64,000 bases of DNA from Callaeas wilsoni (Eukaryota > Chordata > Aves > Passeriformes > Callaeidae), in assembly GCA_013398955.1 (NCBI GenBank), contig VWPU01012158.1:47942-111941 (forward strand), in the 5' to 3' direction. Below the pieces are notes generated by a model that saw only the letters and a list, made by a program, of their open reading frames with translations, made no database searches and was not told where the DNA came from. Each line of letters opens with the position of its first letter. Positions within the stretch are counted from its first letter, which is position 1. The translations under genes were made by a program, and so were the position numbers. Positions 1 through 64,000 of this stretch are shown one piece after another.

Positions 1-362
1 GCCAGCAGTGGAGGGGTCTGGGAGAGGCTGCAGCTCTGGCCTCGGTGACTCACCTGCTCTGCACTTTCTACCTCTGCTTTGGATTTTTTTTTTTCCCTTT
101 ACAAGAGGAGGTTGTGGTTTAATCTGTGCTCTTGAGTTTAGGTAATATATTGACATCATCGTGGCAGGTGGTCATTGCCCCAGAAAATCCGTATCTGATG
201 GGCTCCCAGGGACTGCTCGAGAGCCAAGAAGCATCACCCAACACTTCCTTGGCTCTTAAGGTACCCGTGGAAGGCATTGGGGAACACTTCCTTAAATCCC
301 ATTTACACCAAGGTCTGTGGCCTGTGCCCACCCAAATTATTTGGCTTAATCATAGAGTGATT

Positions 363-511
363 TATTTGAGTTGGGACCCTAAAGACCATCTCTTCCACCT
401 CTGCTGTGGGCAGGGACACCTTCCACTATCCCAGGTTGCTCCAAGCCCTGTCCAGCCTGGCCTTGGACACTTCCAGGGATGGGGCAACCACAGCTTCTCT
501 GGGAATCAATA
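363..511 (-). mobile_element. CR1 LINE 3' fragment
   Basis: Shows the reverse-oriented CR1 3' pattern: a degraded GTTGGGACC...CATCT start, GGGCAGGGACACCTTCCACT, CAGGTTGCTCCAAGCC, then GGCCTTGGACACTTCCAGGG and GGGGCAACCACAGCTTCTCT. It is too short to carry coding sequence. Confidence 0.8.
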
Positions 512-986
512 AAGGAGTTTTTCTAACCAAGGCATGCAAGGTAATCTCGGGGTCCTCTTGTCAGCAGCAAACCCTCAGCAGTCCAGCCATGAGGTCTGAG
601 CCCCCCAGTTGCCTCCTGGGCTGGCACAGTGTCCCTGTGGCTTCCAGCCACACGAAGGGTAAATCTGCTCAGGACAAAACTAGCGAGCCTTGCCAGGGAC
701 TCTCTCAGCTGTGAACCAGAGGAAAAGTTTAAAATCCTAGCGAGCAGCCAGCTTTATTTAATCAGCGTGGCTTACACTTTTAATTGGGTGGGAGACAGCT
801 TTGGGTGCTGCTGGCTGGCTGCAGCCCTTCTTGTCTCTGAAATGCAATAATTTGTTAGGAAGGAAGGGATTTTTCAAGACTCTTGTCATTCAGAACAATA
901 AGTAAGCTCCAAACTTTGCAGTTTAACCTCAGCAGGGATGTGTAAAATTTAGGTGCATGTTTACCTAAAAAGTGTTGTTATAGCAG

Positions 987-1432
987 TGTAATGGCTCTCA
1001 TTTAATCTAGGGGAAAAAAAAAAAGATAATTATTTTGGTGAGTAGGTGATTGTGCTGGAATCAGCCTGTGAGATGTGCCCACAAACTGCTTTGGTTCATG
1101 TGTGAGTAGGGTGCTGTTTAAACCCTTTTTTTCTGGAATGCTCTGGAGATAACACTTGTACAAAGTTCTTCCAGGTCTCTTCTGAATCCTCCAGTTTTCT
1201 CTCCNATGTAATGGCTCTCATTTTATCTGGGGAAACAAAAAAAAAAAAAAAAGAGAATTATTTTGGTGAGTAGGTGATTGTGCTGGAATCAGCCTGTGAG
1301 ATGTGCCCACAAACTGCTTTGGTTCATGTGTGAGTAGGGTGCTGTTTAAACCCTTTTTTTCTGGAATGCTCTGGAGATAACACTTGTACAAAGTTCTTCC
1401 AAGTCTCTCCTGAATCCTCCAGTTCTCTCTCC
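987..1432. repeat. Tandem duplication of about 220 bp split by an N
   Basis: Copy 1 (987-1204) and copy 2 (1207-1432) are nearly identical, from TGTAATGGCTCTCATTT through CCAGTT..CTCTCTCC. They differ by a longer A-run in copy 2 and a few substitutions. The single ambiguous base N at 1205 sits exactly at the junction. This pattern fits either a recent tandem duplication or two overlapping contig ends or haplotypes joined in assembly. Confidence 0.85.
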
Positions 1433-2899
1433 CTGCCAGAGTTAACTGCCTGGAAGGTTACCTAACCTACTGAGGCACCAGGAATCCGTGTTTTCTGTGC
1501 AGAGTGTAAAGGTCAGGATGGAGGTGGAGGCTCCGTTATTAATTGAGTTTCCTTTTGCACCCGAAGTTGGGGATTTGAGTGTTTTCCAAGTGATGTAGTG
1601 AATCGGAGCCTGCAGGGAGCGAAGCAAACCCTCTGAGAGCTCAGGTTAATTAAAACTTCATGCCTTTCTTGAAAATTAGTGTCTCTTCTTGGCTAGAGCA
1701 AGTTGAAAACCCACGAGGAGAAAAATTAGGTGAAGATGACTTTTTTTAACTTAATGCCAGTATTATCACCAGTTTTCAGTTAGATACAGGGCTTAAATTT
1801 GTCTCGAGTTCCTCAGTACTCTATTACAGCTGAGCACTGGGATGCTCAGAAGAACCAGGCTGGATTTGAGGGTAATGCCCATGTCCCAGCTGATGCTCCT
1901 TTACCTTTAAAAGCTATTGAATATACATGATTATCATTGATTCCTTTGACCCTCTGTACTTGACCTGTAATTCCTCTGAGAAAATGGATGCAAAAATGGT
2001 TCTCAGGCTCTTCCAAAACAATTTCCTGCCTTCTGTGCCTGAAAACTCACTTGAGAAATCCGAAATGGCTTTTAACACGACCAGCCGATAGTGTTGGATT
2101 GCCAATCATAGCTCAAAAAGCCTCTTTTAATGTAGTTTGAGGTTCCTGGCTTTCTGAGGAGACTTTTTTGGAGGGGATAATAACTACCACTTGTGAAGAG
2201 GAGGAGATGCAATTCCATGATTCTGGAAGCTGGAGCTTGGATTTGACGGAGGGAATAGGCACTGCTATAAATGAGAACAGTTTTCCAGGCTTGAAGAAGA
2301 GATTGCCTTGGAAATTGAGGGTAAAAATCAGTTGCTGCCAGAAAACTGCTCTGAGTCAGTGGCTCGTGCCTGCAGATGTTGGTTAAAGCTCCACAATTGG
2401 CTTTGTCACCTGAGACAGCCCGAGAGGTCGTGCAGGGTCTGTGGCTGGAATAATTCCATCACCTGGGGTGTGAGAGGATGTTTTTAGTAATAAAGCTGCT
2501 TTTCTCCCAGGAAATTGAGCTTGGTTAAGGTTTTTGGCTTTCCTGGAGAAGCCTGCAGCCCTTGGGCTGGAAGTGCTGCTCCCACTTCAGCTTTTCCAGG
2601 GAATATGTATGATGTGGCTGAGGCTGAGCTTCCTGCTCTCTGCGACTCTGCTGATTTTATTGCCCCAGGTGCAGCTGCCAGGTGCCACCAGAGCGGCAGT
2701 GGGACACGTCATGCCACCTCTGATGGCAGCAGCTGCAGTCGCTGCTGCTCCCTACAGAGCCCTGGGCACTAAAACTCAGCTCCAAAGCAAAATAGCTGCA
2801 GGGCAGGCACCTTGTCAGAGCTGTGAGAGGGCTGAGAGGAGCAGGAGGTGAAAGTGGAGCTGGGAATGTGAGGAGAGTAAAGAGAGAAGGTTGGGGGTG

Positions 2900-3035
2900 G
2901 AATCACAGAATTCTGGAATGGTTTGGGTCGGAAGGGACCTTAAGGATCATCCAGTTCACCCTCTTGCCATGGATGGGCAGGATCAGCTTCCATTAGACCA
3001 GGTTGCACCAAGCCCCATCCAGCCTGATCTTGGGT
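2900..3035 (-). mobile_element. CR1 LINE 3' fragment
   Basis: Begins AATCACAGAATTCTGGAATGG, TTTGGGTCGGAAGGGACCTT and continues through GCCATGGATGGGCAGG, CAGGTTGCACCAAGCCCCAT and CCAGCCTGATCTTGG. It is reverse-oriented, with the 3' tail unit AATCACAGAATT at its left end. Confidence 0.85.
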
Positions 3036-5625
3036 GGATATTGAGATATTAAGAGCATGGCAGGTCTGGGCCAGGGATGAATTACAGAGCTTTGGAGGGA
3101 AATCACCAGAGAAATCATAATTACTCCTTTTTTTTCTTCCCAGCACCTGCATAAAATGGGGCCCTGGTTTATCTTCATGTTGTTGCAGAGGATGGGCTGA
3201 GGAAAGCCCTTAAGGGAAAGGAGGATTTAAGGTGAAAGCATCTGCTGCTTCTGGCTGCAGAGGCTGAGGAGGGGGTTTTGTTCCTGCAGCGCTGAAGGAT
3301 GCTGCTTGCTGTCCTTGGTCTCCTGCACTTCCCGTATTTTTCCATTTCTTTGTCATGAGTCCTGCAGAGTGGACTGAAGGGGATTATCCTGACCACAGCG
3401 TGTTCTTCATGGTGCAGGAGGGCTGCACTGATCTCAGCCAGCTTTAACTGTGTTCCCAGCTCCTCCTCAGCCAAACCTCATTTCTCCAGTGCTTTTAGAC
3501 CCTATTTTGCGCTGAAGTGGCACTTTCTGTGCTCAGAGTTCTGGCCTTGTCACGTAGCTCATGGCACTTCAGTGAACGCTGCCTTCATCTCAAGGTGCCA
3601 ACTTGCAGTGATGAAGACGGGGGAACACCAATTTGGGGATCTTAAACTCTCCCCTGGGAAATCTGATGCCAACGGAAAGGTGTTTAACTCTGCCCTCTGT
3701 CTCTGAAGCAGCTGCTCCTGGCAAAGCCTGTGAAGTGTTACTGGAACTCCCGTGTGGAAGCCTGATTGGTATCTGCACAAATTCTGCAAGAGCCACATCA
3801 GATCCTGCTCTGAACTTCTGCAAAACACCCATCAAACTTCCAGAGGAGCTGAACAGCTTCTGCTGTCACTGGTGGCATCTGCTGCCCTTCAAGCAGTGAG
3901 GATGGCACTCGGTGAACATTAGGGAATGGCGAGGGAAACAGCTGCCAGGGCCGGAGCTCGGAGGGAAGGTGCATCTGCCACGCACACAGCCCGTGTCACC
4001 TCGAGGTCACCCTGCATTTGACAGGCGTAAATAGCTCTTGGTTTCAAGCTCCTGGCAGACTAACTAGGCTGAAGGATTCCAAACAGGAGTGGTCTGAAGC
4101 CTGGAGGTGGTTCGGTGACAGAGCAGACACCTGTCTGGGAGTGCAGTTCCTGTCCAGCCCAGGTTGGGGATTATTTGCAAGCCGAGTGTTTTGTCCGTCC
4201 CTTGCCCAAGGGACACGAGGCTCGGCTGCCTTTTGTTCTGCTCTTTCCTCCCCTAAAGAGGGAGGAACAGAGGATGCTTCCCTTGCCAGAGTCCTCGCTG
4301 ACCTCTGCCCAACCCTCTGATCCTACTCCACCCTTGCCCTTCTTCCAGCTCCTGCGCTGCTTCTCTCCTGTGTCCAGCCCTCTCTGTTTTCAGGGGCCAC
4401 CACTGCCACCCTCTTATCAGCCCAGTTTCAGTGGGTGGGGAGGGGAGTAAATAGTTTTCCTTGCTGGGCTTTTCCCTGTTTACCCATCTGGCTCTCTAGT
4501 TCCATGAGGACAGGGAGGAAAAGCTCACCCATGTTCTCCGAGCTGGGTGCTCAAACCATCCTTATGTGTCTCCCATCTGACCCACCGAGGGGAAGGTTGG
4601 AGAAGAAGCTCAAAACTTCCCTCAGGCTGTAATTCTCGATGTTGTTGAGGTGGAAAAAGCCTTCCCCAGGCTGATTTTTTTCCTTTGCAGGGCTGCCCAA
4701 ATTCTCCTAGCACTAAGAGGAATGTGAGCTCTGTGGGTGCTCAGCTTTGAGGAGACATTATGGTGTCCGTCGTGCATTTTAGAGGAGCCAAACCCCAATT
4801 TTGGGACTTGGTTTGGGATTGAGATGCCTGTGTGGGACTTCGTAGTGCTTCTGATGGCAGCAGGCACCTTGTCTGGCCGTTGTCCATCCCTTCAGGACAC
4901 AGGCTGCCCCTCAGCCTGCCACATCTGCCAGGAGAGATTTTGTATCTGGTGGTGCCCACAGCGTTCAGGTGTTTCCTGGACTTTCCTCACCTCACTTTTT
5001 TCTGTCTGGACAAGTTTCCATCGTGCAGGGATGCAAACACCCTAAACTCTGCCAGCAGCAGAGGACGATATCCTCGGTGTGCTTTGCTGGATGGGGACAG
5101 CAGCACCTTGGATGCTTTTTCAAGCCTTCAGAACACTTTTGAAAGGGCTTGTTCACATTTATTCCTGACAAGCTGTGAGGTGAAGGAGGCAGAGATCAGG
5201 AGGGGGGTTTAATCTGAGGGGCTTTATCAGGCTTCCCACACCTTTGATAAGCAGTTCAGAAGTCATCTGGAGGCTTGAAGTTCCTGCAGCCTCTTTGCAC
5301 CCTCTGAGCCCTCCTGGGGGGGATGCTGAGCTCCATCAGCTCGTGGCAGGAAATGCTGCAGCCCCTGTCCTGTGTCACCGAGTTCCTGTTTGTGGCCTCA
5401 CTCCTCTGGGTTTGTGTTTTGTGGTGGAGAACTGTCGGCTCGATCCCTCAGAGGCAGCATGTGCTGCTTTCAGCTGCTGCCTCCACGTTTGCTTATACGA
5501 GGCTTTAAAAAAAGCCATCAATATTTTAGTTTCCATTCAAGCCTCTGCCTTGAAGCTCCCCCTTTTCATTTCACTGTAGTGCCTAGAGCCAGCTAATGAA
5601 ATACCTCCCTCCTGCTTCAAATTAG

Positions 5626-5673
5626 GCATAAAAGACTTGTCAGAAGATGAGGAGAAGCTGCTGGATAATCCTG
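5626..5673 (+). other. Candidate unassigned 48-nt exon
   Basis: A 48-nt open stretch lies between ATTAG and GTAATG. In phase 1 it reads I-K-D-L-S-E-D-E-E-K-L-L-D-N-P with glycine codons split at each end, hydrophilic and protein-like in composition. The polypyrimidine tract before it is poor. I do not recognise the peptide. It might belong to a neighbouring gene on the same strand (DNAAF9/C20orf194 lies upstream of SLC4A11 in human), be a skipped SLC4A11 5' exon, or be chance. Confidence 0.2.
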
Positions 5674-5970
5674 GTAATGTAAAAATCGACATTCTATAAT
5701 GTCCCTAATTCTCCTAATTAAACATGATGCATGAGTGTGCTACAAGAGTCCTCCAGCTGCTCTGTAATGAGAGGTTGCAGGGACCAGTTTGCTGTTGGAT
5801 GAGGCTGGGTTAAACTCTAATTAAAGCCGTGCAAAAGGCTAAGGAGTCGTCTGGTGTAATTAAGAAACTTGTCTCGAATTCTCGGTGCTGCCACCCCCAG
5901 TGACCTGCTCCTCTGTCCCGTGGGGAACTGTAGGTCTCTCTGTCCGTATCAGGTGTCTCCTTGGAAACTT

Positions 5971-6018
5971 CTTTTATTTTATTTTATTTTTTTCTTTTTT
6001 ACATTTTTCCACCCGTAG
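5971..6018 (+). other. Strong polypyrimidine tract with AG: possible splice acceptor
   Basis: A T-rich tract made of TTTTA units and T/C runs ends in CCACCCGTAG at 6018, 300 bp upstream of the SLC4A11 start codon. It has the form of a strong 3' splice site. If used, the first coding exon would begin at 6019 and be preceded by a non-coding first exon further upstream. It could also be only a simple TTTTA repeat. Confidence 0.35.
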
Positions 6019-6317
6019 TTTCAAACTGCCGCATTGCCAAACAGCGGCGCGGCCTTGGGCTGGTGGAGGTGTCGCCTTCGGGGTGGGCTGGGGCGCAGCT
6101 CTTGCTTTTGGTGGTGTTTTTATGGTTCCCAGCGAGCGTTTTCATCCCGTGGTGATCCGAGGAGAGCGAGGCGTTGGGGCTGCGCCTCGCTGCCCACACC
6201 GTTGGCGTGAGGCCACCCCGAAACACGCTGGGGGCCATTCCTTGAACGCCCCGGCCCTCCCGGGCCCTCAGGGTGGCCCCTCAGGAGGCCCCGGCGGCGG
6301 CAGAGGCCTCGCCAGCC

Positions 6318-64000
<57,683 letters not shown>

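Larger units (their letters stand above)
1..5625. other. Upstream non-coding region
   Basis: No coding sequence was recognised. All open frames are short, lack similarity I can recognise, and have no consistent splice context. The region holds two CR1 fragments (363-511, 2900-3035), a tandem duplication (987-1432) and homopolymer runs. If a neighbouring gene's 3' end lies here, I could not identify it. Confidence 0.6.

Noticed and set aside
1..6000. Looked for the 3' end of a neighbouring gene (DNAAF9/C20orf194 in human synteny)
   Set aside because: No exon with recognisable similarity, stop codon and polyadenylation signal could be put together.

Overview
This is a window of vertebrate nuclear DNA, most likely from a bird. 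It has long introns with GT-AG boundaries and about twenty dispersed fragments of CR1 LINE 3' ends, several carrying the typical tail built from ATTCTATGATTCTGTGAT-like units. The CR1 variants look like those of neoavian or passerine birds, but I cannot name the species. Only one protein-coding gene can be supported. There is no sign of bacterial, phage or CRISPR sequence.

The gene is SLC4A11 (BTR1/NaBC1), on the + strand. I can join 15 coding exons from an ATG at 6318 to a donor after 59605. Every junction has AG/GT signals, the reading frame stays open throughout, and the joined product is 710 codons plus two bases. It covers the short acidic N-terminus, the cytoplasmic band-3-like domain (exons 3-6) and the membrane domain from TM1 to the segment after TM8. 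The last stretch, roughly 140 residues judging by the mammalian protein, is not found between 59606 and 64000 and must lie beyond the window.

Layout: 1-6017 is non-coding DNA upstream, with two CR1 fragments, a 220-bp near-perfect tandem duplication whose copies meet at an N (1205), and one unexplained splice-bounded open stretch (5626-5673). A GC- and CpG-rich block at about 6030-6560 surrounds the first coding exon. Introns 1-15 then take up nearly all the rest. They hold CR1 fragments in both orientations, one probable solo LTR of an endogenous retrovirus (38662-38949), small tandem repeats, CpG-rich patches in intron 1, and a few AT-rich blocks with homeodomain-like TAATTA motifs.

The most notable points are the very large gene span (over 57 kb, only about 6% of the window recognisably repeat), an avian extracellular loop with three N-glycosylation sequons spaced exactly six residues apart, a short inverted CR1 pair next to exon 9, and the duplicated segment split by an N, which may be an assembly artefact. 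I do not see evidence for a new molecular system.
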